Assembly (NCBI RefSeq): GCF_014653275.1
Contig: NZ_BNAL01000006.1
Coordinates: 1 to 64,000, forward strand
Source of the DNA: Deinococcus piscis
Lineage (GTDB): Bacteria; Deinococcota; Deinococci; Deinococcales; Deinococcaceae
Reading direction: 5' to 3'
DNA length: 64,000 bases
Both the position numbers and the translations under genes were made by a program. The notes beneath the pieces are model-generated. The model made no database searches, had not been told where the DNA came from, and was given only the letters and a program-made list of their open reading frames with translations. Of the stretch, positions 17,778 to 26,335 are shown in pieces (positions within the stretch are counted from its first letter, which is position 1; the number at the start of each line of letters is the position of its first letter).

Positions 17778-18719
17778 CTACGGCTTTTGCCGCTTCTCAC
17801 GTAGGCTCTCAAACCACCGGCGGCGCCGTTGCCAGCGCAGGGTGTTGGCGCTGGGTTCCGGCTGCTCGCGGCTTTGGTTGGTCAGGGTCATCCCTGCGCT
17901 CGCTGTCATCACGGCGATGAGGGCCAGCCACTGCACTGGTGTCAGCGTTTCGCCTAGCAGCAGCAGTCCCGCAACAGCCGCAATTGCAGGTTCCAGGCTG
18001 CTCAGCACCCCAAACACTTTGGCGGGGATGAATTTCATCGCCTGCATTTCCAGGGTGTAGGGCACGGCGCTGCTGAGCAGGGCCACGCCCAGCCCTGCCA
18101 GCAGTACGCCCGGCGCGAACAGGCCTGTGCCCGCCCCGGCCAGCGCAAACGGCAGGGTGACGGCGGCGGCCACCCACATGCCCGTGGTCACGCTGAGGGT
18201 GCCCGACAGCTCGCGGCTCACCCGGCTGCCCGCCAGGATGTACAGCGCCCAGAAGAACCCGGCCAGCAGCGCAAAGCCGATGCCGACGGGGTCCAGGCCC
18301 TGCATGTCTCCGCGTGGGGCCATCAGGCCAATTCCGGCAGCGGCCAGCAGCACCCACAGAAAGTCAGCCGGGCGGCGTGACAGCAGCAGCGACAGCACCA
18401 GCGGCCCGGTAAATTCGATTGTGACCGCCACGCCCAGCGGCAGCCGGGCCAGCGCCGCATAAAAGGCCAGGTTCATCAGGCCCAGGGCCAGGCCGTAGGG
18501 CACGATCAGCCGCCACTGTGCCGGCGTGATACCGCGCCAGTTGGGCCGGAACAGCAGCGAAAGCAGCGCGGCGGCCAGCACCACCCGCAGGCCCGCCGTG
18601 CCCATCGGCCCGACCTGAGGGAACAGTCCCTTGGCAATCGCCGCGCCTCCCTGAATGGTCAGCATGCCGGCCAGCAGCATGAGCAGGGGAGGAAAGCGGG
18701 GCGGTGTCTGAGGGGTCAT
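17778..18719 (-). CDS. rhtA: EamA/DMT exporter, threonine/homoserine exporter type
   Basis: 313 residues with about 10 transmembrane segments (two EamA repeats). It follows E. coli RhtA closely in key stretches: IQGGAAIAKGLFP, LPLGVAVTIEFTGPL, SRRPADFLWV, SSAVPYTLEM, EPAIAAVAGLLLLGETLTP. Inner-membrane exporter of threonine/homoserine-like amino acids by family. ATG at 18719 is selected over upstream starts because conservation begins just after it and a TAGCAT box lies 7 nt upstream. Divergent from lepB. Confidence 0.88.
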   Translation of the reverse strand: MTPQTPPRFPPLLMLLAGMLTIQGGAAIAKGLFPQVGPMGTAGLRVVLAAALLSLLFRPNWRGITPAQWRLIVPYGLALGLMNLAFYAALARLPLGVAVTIEFTGPLVLSLLLSRRPADFLWVLLAAAGIGLMAPRGDMQGLDPVGIGFALLAGFFWALYILAGSRVSRELSGTLSVTTGMWVAAAVTLPFALAGAGTGLFAPGVLLAGLGVALLSSAVPYTLEMQAMKFIPAKVFGVLSSLEPAIAAVAGLLLLGETLTPVQWLALIAVMTASAGMTLTNQSREQPEPSANTLRWQRRRRWFESLREKRQKP

Positions 18720-18726
18720 GGCCGCG

Positions 18727-18732
18727 ATGCTA
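18727..18732 (-). promoter_or_regulatory. rhtA: Leaderless-type -10 box for rhtA
   Basis: TAGCAT on the minus strand, 7 nt before the ATG at 18719. Confidence 0.45.
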
Positions 18733-18788
18733 GAGCATTTGGACGCACTCGCCCACCGTAGGGCCGGGCAGTGACGCAGCCCGCTTGG

Positions 18789-18796
18789 TATAAGAT
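18789..18796 (+). promoter_or_regulatory. lepB: Candidate -10 of lepB
   Basis: TATAAGAT about 25 nt before the ATG at 18821; no clear -35. The short leader contains GAAAGAGG. Confidence 0.4.
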
Positions 18797-18820
18797 GCGG
18801 GGCAGTGAAAGAGGCCATGC

Positions 18821-19681
18821 ATGACTGATTCTCAGGGGCAGCCCCCCCAATCCCCTTCCGAGGCATATCCGCAGAGCGTGACTGGGGAGCGTCACCTTCA
18901 GGCCACCTCAGCCCGCCCCGCCGCCCGCAGCGGCCTGGCAAGGCTGTGGAAAGACTGGCTGGAGCCGGTGCTTTTTGCCCTGCTGATCACGCAGTTCATC
19001 GTCACGATGGTCAAGGTGGATGGGGTCAGCATGATGCCCAACCTGCGCGACGGCGAGCGCGTGATTGTGCCCAAATACGAGATGTGGCTCCACCGCCTGG
19101 GCGTGGGCGAGTTTGACCGCGGTGACATCGTCGTGTTCAAGCCGCCGCAGGCCGCTTCCGAAGTGGTCCCCACGCTGCGCCAGGACTTTTATGGGCTGTG
19201 GACCTACCGTCCGCATCTGGTCAAGCGCATTATCGGGGTAGAGGGGGACCGCATCCGCATTCAGGGCGGCGACGTGTGGATCAACGACAAGCCGCTGGAT
19301 GCCAGCTTTACCACGGCTTACTGGCAGGAGCAGGGCTGCTGGGACCGGGACAGTGCCCTTGCCAATCAGGCCACCTCGGCGCAGCAGGGCGTGATGCCCG
19401 ACCAGCTGGAGCTGACAGTGCCTGAGAACCACTATTTCGTGATGGGTGACAACCGCACCGTGAACGGCTCAGAGGACTCGCGGGCATTTGGCACTGTTCC
19501 GCTGAGCGATATTGCTGGCCGCGCCGCCTTTGTGGTGTGGCCGATTCAGCGTCCCGCCGAGCTGGGCTACGATTGCCAGAACAGCCGCGCCGGGCAGGCC
19601 AGCTCCGACAAAGAATCGGCGCTGCGGACTCTGCCGGCCCCCGCTGGCTTCACGGAGCTGAGTCGGCAGTTGGGCGAGTAG
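18821..19681 (+). CDS. lepB: Signal peptidase I
   Basis: 286 residues. A hydrophilic N-terminus is followed by one transmembrane helix (about residues 48-66), then the S26 family boxes: catalytic Ser70 in VDGVSMMPNL, general base Lys135 in VKRIIGVEGDRI, and MGDNRTVNGSEDSRAFG. It cleaves signal peptides from exported proteins on the outer face of the inner membrane, and would process the secreted proteins in this window. A ~35-residue insertion with Cys (QEQGCWDRDS) lies before the GDN box. Confidence 0.95.
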   Translation: MTDSQGQPPQSPSEAYPQSVTGERHLQATSARPAARSGLARLWKDWLEPVLFALLITQFIVTMVKVDGVSMMPNLRDGERVIVPKYEMWLHRLGVGEFDRGDIVVFKPPQAASEVVPTLRQDFYGLWTYRPHLVKRIIGVEGDRIRIQGGDVWINDKPLDASFTTAYWQEQGCWDRDSALANQATSAQQGVMPDQLELTVPENHYFVMGDNRTVNGSEDSRAFGTVPLSDIAGRAAFVVWPIQRPAELGYDCQNSRAGQASSDKESALRTLPAPAGFTELSRQLGE

Positions 19682-19714
19682 GTCACAGGCTGCCCCGTAG
19701 CCATAAATGCAGAG

Positions 19715-19743
19715 GCCACCGGCAAGAGTTCTTCTCCGGTGGC
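19715..19743. terminator. Hairpin between convergent lepB and DUF503 gene
   Basis: 8-bp stem GCCACCGG (19715-19722) / CCGGTGGC (19736-19743), 13-nt loop. No clear T run on either side, so terminator function is tentative. Confidence 0.4.
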
Positions 19744-19775
19744 TCCATGTGTTGGATGGTCGGACCGCTTGGGCC

Positions 19776-20075
19776 TTACTCCAGCGCGGTGATGTCGGTC
19801 CACTCCTCGGTGATCTGATAGTCACCCGTTGCCACAAAATCAGCGGCCAGCCGCAGGGTTTCTTCGACCCAGCTGTAGTCGTTGCTGACCGTGACCACCG
19901 CAATAACTTCCCAGTCGTGGGCGTCCAGACCGTCCAGGCGGGCGGCAGTGACCGGAAAGCGCACCTTCAACTTCTCGACCACCGGTTTGACCAGTGACCG
20001 CTTTTCCTTGAGTGACCGCACCCAGGGCATTTCCAGCCGCAGGGTCAAGGTGCCCACGTATCCCAGGGTGCTCAT
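19776..20075 (-). CDS. DUF503 (YlxP-like) protein
   Basis: 99 residues, the normal size for the DUF503 family. The pattern [21 protein letters not shown] near the start, with SLKEKR-x-hhKPhh, is its hallmark; ferredoxin-like alpha/beta fold by family. In many bacteria the gene sits by rbfA/infB and is suspected to act in ribosome function; here it sits elsewhere. TATGCT 8 nt upstream of ATG indicates a leaderless start. Confidence 0.88.
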   Translation of the reverse strand: MSTLGYVGTLTLRLEMPWVRSLKEKRSLVKPVVEKLKVRFPVTAARLDGLDAHDWEVIAVVTVSNDYSWVEETLRLAADFVATGDYQITEEWTDITALE

Positions 20076-20083
20076 TGCGCTAC

Positions 20084-20089
20084 AGCATA
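20084..20089 (-). promoter_or_regulatory. Leaderless-type -10 box for DUF503 gene
   Basis: TATGCT on the minus strand, 8 nt before the ATG at 20075; overlaps the stop of the next upstream gene region. Confidence 0.45.
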
Positions 20090-20094
20090 GCGGT

Positions 20095-20307
20095 TTAGAG
20101 CATGCCGGCCAGGAAGCCCTGCGAGCGCACCTGCCGCACCAGGTCCATCACGGTGTAGCGGCTGGGGTCGTAGTGCACTTCAATCTGGCCGGTGTCGGGG
20201 GTCGCTTTGCTGATTCCGGGCAGCGCCAGCAGGTGCGCGGCCACGCGTTCTCCGGCTTCGCGGTCCATGCCGCGAACGCCCAGCAGGACTCGGGTGGGGT
20301 TCGTCAT
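20095..20307 (-). CDS. Heavy-metal-associated (HMA) fold protein without CxxC
   Basis: 70 residues. The sequence follows the HMA/CopZ pattern: beta strand RVLLGV, GM (13-14), helix, [29 protein letters not shown] in pieces typical of the fold, ending with a C-terminal GF. The metal-binding Cys pair of GMTCxxC is replaced by Arg16 and Gly19, so it should not bind Cu(I) in the usual way. Leaderless TATACT box 6 nt upstream supports that it is expressed. Confidence 0.7.
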   Translation of the reverse strand: MTNPTRVLLGVRGMDREAGERVAAHLLALPGISKATPDTGQIEVHYDPSRYTVMDLVRQVRSQGFLAGML

Positions 20308-20313
20308 GGCCCG

Positions 20314-20319
20314 AGTATA
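20314..20319 (-). promoter_or_regulatory. Leaderless-type -10 box for HMA-fold gene
   Basis: TATACT on the minus strand, 6 nt before the ATG at 20307. Confidence 0.6.
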
Positions 20320-20371
20320 GGGGGGCTGGCCTTGCGGGGTTCTGTCAAATGTGGGAGCCCCGCAATCCTGT

Positions 20372-20905
20372 TTAGATAGAGAACTCCGTTGAGCCAGGGA
20401 GCGCAGTCTCCTCGCGGCTGCCCAGGTAGCGCACGCCGTAGTCTCCCAGCCGGCGTATGTCGCCCAGGTCTGGAGCCAGCGGCCAGCGGCGGTGCGGCAC
20501 GAAGTGAACCTCATAGACGGCGGTGTCATAGGCGCTCTTGAACAGGGCACGCAGCAAACCACTGTAAATTTCTGCCCGCAGAGCTTCGGGCAGGCCTGGG
20601 TCGGTGAGCAGCGTACGGACCAGCACAATCGGCTTGTCACCCTGCCACACACTCTGGGCCAGGACCATGCCAGCCAGGGCCCCTGCCCGCACCGCCGCAA
20701 AGGAATGGTCAGTGCGCTCATAGAACTTCAGCGCCCCCAGGCTGGTGCTCAGGCGGCCTTCACGCTCGCGCTCTGGCCGCTCTGCGAAACCGGGGTCCAG
20801 TTCGAGCTGGGCGGCCAAGTCCAATTCGGCCAGGGCCGCATAATCGTCGGGAAGCAGCGAGCGGTAGGCCGCAGCGGGCGCAGAATCGGTGGCAAGGTCG
20901 GTCAT
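20372..20905 (-). CDS. GNAT-like protein (possibly DUF1999)
   Basis: 177 residues. Pattern is acetyltransferase-like: N-terminal [16 protein letters not shown], a central beta strand [20 protein letters not shown], then a helix and [10 protein letters not shown] believe it belongs to a small Deinococcus-Thermus family (DUF1999) but cannot verify this. A clear acetyl-CoA loop (Q/RxxGxG/A) is not visible, so catalytic activity is uncertain. TACGCT 7 nt upstream. Confidence 0.6.
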   Translation of the reverse strand: MTDLATDSAPAAAYRSLLPDDYAALAELDLAAQLELDPGFAERPEREREGRLSTSLGALKFYERTDHSFAAVRAGALAGMVLAQSVWQGDKPIVLVRTLLTDPGLPEALRAEIYSGLLRALFKSAYDTAVYEVHFVPHRRWPLAPDLGDIRRLGDYGVRYLGSREETALPGSTEFSI

Positions 20906-20912
20906 AGTGCCG

Positions 20913-20918
20913 AGCGTA
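20913..20918 (-). promoter_or_regulatory. Leaderless-type -10 box
   Basis: TACGCT on the minus strand, 7 nt before the ATG at 20905. Confidence 0.5.
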
Positions 20919-20967
20919 ATTCATCTGGCCCAGTCTGTGCCAGAGCGTGCCGCAGTCAGATGACAGT

Positions 20968-20995
20968 TTGTCAAATTTGAAAATGTGCTTATACT
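20968..20995 (+). promoter_or_regulatory. fadD: Promoter of fadD
   Basis: TTGTCA (20968-20973), 16-bp spacer, TATACT (20990-20995). One of the better sigma-70-type matches in the window. Confidence 0.65.
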
Positions 20996-21011
20996 GAGTT
21001 CAAATAACTCA
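20995..21011. promoter_or_regulatory. Palindromic operator candidate at fadD start site
   Basis: Perfect inverted repeat TGAGTT-N5-AACTCA immediately downstream of the -10 box, covering the expected transcription start. Position fits a repressor site; the regulator is unknown. Confidence 0.5.
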
Positions 21012-21109
21012 TAAAAACCGTGCTCAGGCGTGTGTTCGGCCCTGCCCCCCCGCTGCACTGAAAAATGCCGCTGCGGCTGATGTCAGTGGCATTTTCCGAA
21101 AGGAAGAAA

Positions 21110-22858
21110 ATGACCCAAGACCACGCTCAAACCTACCTGTCCCGCCCCTGGACCGCCCGCTATGAGCCTGGCGTGCCGCATGACTTTGTGGCGTCCAACC
21201 GGGTGTTGCCCGACTTGCTGCGTGACCATGCCCGCGACTACGGAGCGCGCCCCGCTGTGTCCTTTCTGGGAGCCACGCTGACCTACGCGCAGCTGTGGCG
21301 GCAGGTGCAGCAGCTGGCCACTGCCCTGCAAAAGTCAGGAGTGAAGCCGGGGGACCGGGTCGCGGTGATGCTGCCCAACCTGCCGCAGTTCGTGGTCTCC
21401 TTTTATGGGTCGCTGTTGGCAGGCGCAGTGGTGGTCAATACCAGCCCGCTGTATGTGGCCAGCGAGCTCAAGCATCAGCTGGTGGATTCCGGGGCCACCA
21501 CCCTGATCATTTTGGATTCGCTGCTTCCGCGCTACTTTGATGTCCGTTTCGAGGTGCCGGTGGAGCGGGTGCTGGTGGCCCGCGTGCAGGACGCCTTGCC
21601 CTTTCCCAAGAACCTGCTGTATCCCATCAAGCAGCGGCTGGACGGCGATTATGTGCCGGTGCGCTGGACCGACAAGCTTTTGCCGCTCAAAGAGGTCATT
21701 GCTTCTCAGAAGCCTGCCCCAGCTCCCGTCACGCTGCACCCCGATGACACCGCGCTGCTTCAGTACACCGGCGGGACCACCGGCGTCCCCAAAGGGGCCA
21801 TGCTGACCCACCGCAACCTGATGGCCAACGCTGAGCAGGCCTGGTCCTGGCTGAGTGACCTCAAGATGGGCGAGGAAATCGGACTGGGGGCCATTCCGTA
21901 TTTCCATGTCTACGGCATGACCGCCTCTATGAACCTCAATATGCTGGGCGCAGGCCACACTGTCCTGATTCCCAATCCGCGTGACCTGGGGATGGTGCTG
22001 GCCGAAATTGACCGGGTCAAGCCTACGCTGTTTCCGGCGGTGCCCACGCTCTATAACGCCATCAACCACCATCCGGATACTCCCAAGCACGACCTGACTT
22101 CCATTCGGGCGTGCATCAGTGGCAGTGCGTCTTTGCCGCTGGAGACGGCCCGCGCCTTCAAGGAAATCACCCGTGGGGCCAACCTGGTCGAAGGCTACGG
22201 CCTGACTGAGGCCAGCCCGATTACCCATGTCAATCCCGTGATGAGTGAGCAGCGGGAAGGCTCCATTGGCCTGCCCCTGCCTGGCGCGGACGCCCTGATC
22301 ATGGGCGAAGATGGGCAGCCCGCTGCTCTGGGTGAAGTGGGCGAGCTGTGGGTCAGCGGCCCGATGGTGATGAAAGGCTACTGGCAGCGCCCCGACGAAA
22401 CGGCCAAAACGCTGCGCGAGTATGGCGGGCAGACTTGGCTACTGACCGGCGACATCGCCCGCATGGACGCAGACGGCTTTTTCTATATCGTGGACCGCAA
22501 AAAGGACCTGATTATCGCCAGTGGCTACAACATCTACCCCCGCGAGGTAGAAGAAGTGCTGTACGCCCACCCTGCCGTGCTGGAGGCGGCGGTGGTGGGC
22601 GTGCCTGACGAGTACCGGGGCGAGTCGGTTCACGCAGCTGTGGTGTTTAAGGAAGGTCAGAGCGCCAGTGAGGACGACCTGATTCAGTATTGCCGGCGGC
22701 ACCTTAGCCCCTACAAAGCGCCGCGCTCGGTGGAAGTGCGCCAAGAACTGCCCAAGACAGCAGTGGGCAAAGTGCTGCGCCGCGAACTGCGCGATCAGAC
22801 CCTCGCTGCCCGCGCCGAAGCGCAGGCACAGGTGCAGCCCGGCGAACCCCAGCAGTGA
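21110..22858 (+). CDS. fadD: Long-chain fatty acid--CoA ligase
   Basis: 582 residues from ATG 21110, with AAGGAAG upstream; in-frame starts before it precede the SD. ANL superfamily motifs: P-loop YTGGTTGVPKGAMLTHRN, VEGYGLTEASP, TGDIARMDADGFFYIVDRKKD, SGYNIYPREVEE and the catalytic Lys in PKTAVGKVLRR. It activates fatty acids with ATP and CoA for degradation or lipid synthesis. It has its own promoter and a palindromic operator candidate, so it is likely regulated by fatty acid supply (inference). Confidence 0.93.
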   Translation: MTQDHAQTYLSRPWTARYEPGVPHDFVASNRVLPDLLRDHARDYGARPAVSFLGATLTYAQLWRQVQQLATALQKSGVKPGDRVAVMLPNLPQFVVSFYGSLLAGAVVVNTSPLYVASELKHQLVDSGATTLIILDSLLPRYFDVRFEVPVERVLVARVQDALPFPKNLLYPIKQRLDGDYVPVRWTDKLLPLKEVIASQKPAPAPVTLHPDDTALLQYTGGTTGVPKGAMLTHRNLMANAEQAWSWLSDLKMGEEIGLGAIPYFHVYGMTASMNLNMLGAGHTVLIPNPRDLGMVLAEIDRVKPTLFPAVPTLYNAINHHPDTPKHDLTSIRACISGSASLPLETARAFKEITRGANLVEGYGLTEASPITHVNPVMSEQREGSIGLPLPGADALIMGEDGQPAALGEVGELWVSGPMVMKGYWQRPDETAKTLREYGGQTWLLTGDIARMDADGFFYIVDRKKDLIIASGYNIYPREVEEVLYAHPAVLEAAVVGVPDEYRGESVHAAVVFKEGQSASEDDLIQYCRRHLSPYKAPRSVEVRQELPKTAVGKVLRRELRDQTLAARAEAQAQVQPGEPQQ

Positions 22859-23103
22859 TGTGATGGCTGCGGCAGGCGTGAAGAGTGCCGCCCAGAGTGC
22901 CGCTTTCCCGCCCCTCTAACCAGCCGCGCAGCATGGGAGGGTAAACTGCACTGAACAACTGCGCTGAAGCGCGGCGCTGCTGGAAAGCGGGCGGGCGGCC
23001 TGGCCGCGAACCTGCACAGGACTGAGCCTAGGGCGAGGTCCAGAGCAGCGAGACTCAGCGCACCGCAGCGACATGCAGGGCAGCGAAATAAGGGAGAACA
23101 CAC

Positions 23104-25449
23104 TTGATACTGTTGGGCAAATTTCTGAAATTCTTCTTTTCGTTGGTGCTGGCGTTGGTGCTGGCCGGGGCCGGGTTGGCAGGGGCTTTTGCCATGAAGT
23201 GGGCAGGCGAACTGCCCGACTACCGCGAGCTGGACAGCCTGACCCTGGGTGCGGAGACGCGCGTATTTTCGCGTGACGGCACTCCGCTGGGCAGCCTGAT
23301 TCCCCGCATCGGGGAGCAGAAGGTCAGCCGCACGCTGGTGCGCCTGAACGAAATCAGCCCTTTTATGACTGCGGCGGTGATTTCCAACGAGGACCGGCGC
23401 TTTTTTGAGCACTACGGCCTGGACCCGTACGGCATCGCCCGGCAAGTGCAGCGCATCTCCCAGGGCAAGGACGTGCAGGGCGGCAGTACCCTCACCAACC
23501 AGCTGATCAAAAATACCCTGCTGTGGGAGGAGTTCGGCGGCGCAGTGACGGCTGACCGCAAGGCCAAAGAATGGATGCTCAGCGTGCAGGTCGAGCGCTC
23601 CTTTACCAAAGAAGAAGTGCTTCAGAATTATCTGAATGCCATCTACTGGGGCGACGGCGGCCCGGTGGAGCTGTACGGCGTGTATTCGGCAGCCCAGGCG
23701 TACTTCGGCAAAGCGCCGCGTGACCTGTCGCTGGCCGAGAGCGCCTACCTCACAGTGATTATTCCCAACCCAGCCAAGCGCTACAAAGATTTCGAGCAGT
23801 CGTACGGCCTGATGAAAGTGCTGCTCGGGCGGATGGAGCAAGACGGCTGGATCACCCCGCAGCAGCACCAAGCCGCGCTGGCCGAGAAGGTGCAGCCCAA
23901 GGGCTGGAAGGTGCAGTACGCCAGCCCCGGCGAAGTGGCGAGTGCTGAGCTGGTCGACGCCAAAGCCAAAGAGCTGCGTGACGTGACCACCAACCGCGCT
24001 CCACACTTCACCCAGCAAGTGGAGCAGGAGCTGATCAGTTTGCTGGGACGCGACAAGGTCTACGGCTCCGGGGGCCTGCGGGTGTACACCACCCTGGACA
24101 TGAACGTGCAAAACGCGGTAGAGATTGCCAGCCGTGAGGCGCGGGGGCTGCCCTACGGCGCGACGCTGGGGGCCATCATCATGGACCCTTATAGCGGCCA
24201 GGTGCTGGGCATGATCGGCCAGAAAATCCGCGAGGGCGAGCCCGTGCCCGACTGGAACAATGCCGCGCAGGGCCAGCGGCAAATCGGTTCAACCATCAAG
24301 CCGCTGCTGTACACCGTGGGCCTGCAAAGTGGACTGCGGCAGGATCACCGTGAGGAAGACCGCCCGGTGTCGTTCCCGTGTGACACCTGTAGAGGTGGCG
24401 TGTATAGCCCGCAGAACTTTGAAGGGGCCACCACGTTCCGCAACATGACCATCCGCGAGGCGCTGGACCGCTCACTGAACCTCGTCACGGTGCGCCTGGC
24501 TGACCGGGTGGGCCTGGAGAAATTCTTCGGGAAGCTGGGTGAGCTGGGTATTCCGCCCAGCGACGGCACGGGACTGGCCGCCGCACTGGGTGCCATTGAG
24601 ACCACGCCGGTCAATATGGCAGCGGCCTACGCTCCCTTTGTCAATGGCGGCGTGTACTACAAGCCGCGCTACATCACCAAAGTCACCACTGCACGCGGTG
24701 AAGTGCTCTACGACGCCAGCACCGAGAACATCAAGCCGGTGCGGGTCTGGTCGCCGCAAGTGGCTTACTTGGGCCTGGACATGATCCGGGGCGTGGTCAA
24801 TGATCTCAAGTCCGAGCAGGGCGGTCTGGCCAGCGGGGCCAAATTCGGAGAGTGGTCCGTAGCGGGCAAGACCGGAACCAGTAACGGCCCCAAAGACCTG
24901 TGGTTTGTCGGCACCACGCCGCTGTATACCGGCGCTGTATGGGTCGGTAAGCAGGAGGGCGGTGACATGCCCATCAACTCCTACTCGGGCGTGATCAATA
25001 CGCCCATCTGGAAGCGCATGATGGAAGTCGCCCACGCGGGCAAGACCAAGACCGAGTACCAGCAGCCGCCGGGCATTCTGTTCGCGGATCACCCGGATCA
25101 GCAGTGGATGCCCAAGGTCAAGTTCGCCTACATCGATCCCAGCTATCAGGACGCGGCCACCGACGTGGAAGGTCAGACCCTGCCTGCTCAGGGAGCCCGC
25201 TACACCGAGGCGGAGTGGTCACCTTCCGACCCCAACTCCACTGAGCTGGTGGGGCTTGACCAGCGCACTGGCAAGCTGGCGACTGAGTTCACCCCACCTG
25301 AGCAGGTGATTATGCGGCGCATCAATACGGCTGACCTGCCCTCCTACTCGCCGGACCTGCCCGCCGCTTCCGGGCAGAGTGCGCCGCCTGGACCGGCCAC
25401 GGCCAGCAGCTCGGCCACCAGTCCCGCTGCGTCGGGCAGCGGTCAGTGA
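23104..25449 (+). CDS. Class A penicillin-binding protein (PBP1A family)
   Basis: 781 residues from TTG 23104 with AAGGGAG upstream. A transmembrane anchor (residues about 8-32) precedes a GT51 glycosyltransferase domain (catalytic Glu96 in [23 protein letters not shown]) and a transpeptidase domain with Ser396/Lys399 in GSTIKPL, SLN, and Lys589 in KTGTSNG. It polymerises and cross-links peptidoglycan in the periplasm. The C-terminal ~60 residues are Pro/Ser/Ala-rich and disordered. The stop overlaps coaE's GTG. Confidence 0.94.
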   Translation: MILLGKFLKFFFSLVLALVLAGAGLAGAFAMKWAGELPDYRELDSLTLGAETRVFSRDGTPLGSLIPRIGEQKVSRTLVRLNEISPFMTAAVISNEDRRFFEHYGLDPYGIARQVQRISQGKDVQGGSTLTNQLIKNTLLWEEFGGAVTADRKAKEWMLSVQVERSFTKEEVLQNYLNAIYWGDGGPVELYGVYSAAQAYFGKAPRDLSLAESAYLTVIIPNPAKRYKDFEQSYGLMKVLLGRMEQDGWITPQQHQAALAEKVQPKGWKVQYASPGEVASAELVDAKAKELRDVTTNRAPHFTQQVEQELISLLGRDKVYGSGGLRVYTTLDMNVQNAVEIASREARGLPYGATLGAIIMDPYSGQVLGMIGQKIREGEPVPDWNNAAQGQRQIGSTIKPLLYTVGLQSGLRQDHREEDRPVSFPCDTCRGGVYSPQNFEGATTFRNMTIREALDRSLNLVTVRLADRVGLEKFFGKLGELGIPPSDGTGLAAALGAIETTPVNMAAAYAPFVNGGVYYKPRYITKVTTARGEVLYDASTENIKPVRVWSPQVAYLGLDMIRGVVNDLKSEQGGLASGAKFGEWSVAGKTGTSNGPKDLWFVGTTPLYTGAVWVGKQEGGDMPINSYSGVINTPIWKRMMEVAHAGKTKTEYQQPPGILFADHPDQQWMPKVKFAYIDPSYQDAATDVEGQTLPAQGARYTEAEWSPSDPNSTELVGLDQRTGKLATEFTPPEQVIMRRINTADLPSYSPDLPAASGQSAPPGPATASSSATSPAASGSGQ

Positions 25450-26102
25450 GCCCAGCCCAGGCCCAGGGGGAAGGAGTTTACGCCTTGCCGCGCCGCCTGG
25501 GGCTGACCGGCAGCATCGGCGCGGGCAAAAGTACCGTGGCGGCGCTGCTGCGTGAAGCGGGCCTCACCGTGATTGACGCCGATGCCCTGGCCCGGCAGGT
25601 GACTGCTGAACCGGCAGTGCTGGCCGAGCTGGCTGCCCTGTGGCCGGACGTGGTCAGCGGCCAGGGGGGGGCGACGCAGCTGGACCGCGCTGCCCTGGCC
25701 GCCCGCGTATTTGGCGACCCGACCCAACTGGCGCAGCTTGAAGCGCTGACCCATCCCCGGATCCGTACCGCTACAGCTGCGGCCCTGCGGGCGGCGGCAG
25801 AGCGCGGCGAAAGCTGGGTGGTCCAGGATATTCCGCTGCTGTTTGAAAAGGGCCTGGACGCGGGAATGGACGCCGTGTGGGTGGTGGACGCCCCCAGAGA
25901 GCTGCGCGTGCAGCGTCTGCTGGAGCGCAGTGGCCTGAGCCGCGAACAGGTGCTGGCCCGTGAAGCAGCGCAGTGGTCTCCAGAGCGCAAGCGGGCCAGG
26001 GCCGACACCGTGATTGAGAATACGGGCACGCTGGAGGAACTGCGGGCGCAGGTCAGCCGCGAGCTGGGTGCGCTACAGGCCGGGATACCGGCAAAGTCCT
26101 GA
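25446..26102 (+). CDS. coaE: Dephospho-CoA kinase
   Basis: 218 residues. Walker [10 protein letters not shown] (about 22-30), then [13 protein letters not shown]-like HPRIR and DIPLLFEKG. Phosphorylates dephospho-CoA in the last step of CoA synthesis. GTG at 25446 overlaps the PBP stop (GTGA) and gives a 17-residue extension before the conserved start; an internal TTG is possible. CoA from this step would feed the adjacent FadD activity. Confidence 0.92.
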   Translation: MSPAQAQGEGVYALPRRLGLTGSIGAGKSTVAALLREAGLTVIDADALARQVTAEPAVLAELAALWPDVVSGQGGATQLDRAALAARVFGDPTQLAQLEALTHPRIRTATAAALRAAAERGESWVVQDIPLLFEKGLDAGMDAVWVVDAPRELRVQRLLERSGLSREQVLAREAAQWSPERKRARADTVIENTGTLEELRAQVSRELGALQAGIPAKS

Positions 26103-26215
26103 TGGGACGGAGCACCCTCCCAGGCAGCAAATGTTCAGTAGAAGGTCTTTTAGTGTAGCAGTCGCTGGGTCGGCGCACCGTACGCTGGCCTGTTTCCTGA
26201 AAGTTTATGCGTCTC

Positions 26216-26221
26216 TATACT
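26216..26221 (+). promoter_or_regulatory. glnN: Candidate -10 of glnN
   Basis: TATACT about 115 nt before the ATG at 26336; no good -35 (TTTCCT at 17-bp spacing). Implies a leader of about 108 nt. Confidence 0.4.
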
Positions 26222-26335
26222 GTGGCCTTGAATTTTGCTGGCTCTGCGGAGCCGGGCAATTTCAAAAGTGAAGCTGGTCTGCTGCCTCTTCCTGCATTGA
26301 AGAGGCCGGCCCCGGCGAATGAAGAGGAGTCACCC

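Noticed and set aside
20977..20995. TTGAAA as -35 of fadD
   Set aside because: Only 7 bp separate it from TATACT; TTGTCA at 16-bp spacing is the better partner.
22795..24282. Long minus-strand open frame opposite the PBP gene
   Set aside because: Antisense shadow in high-GC DNA; His/Gln-rich low-complexity translation without domains.
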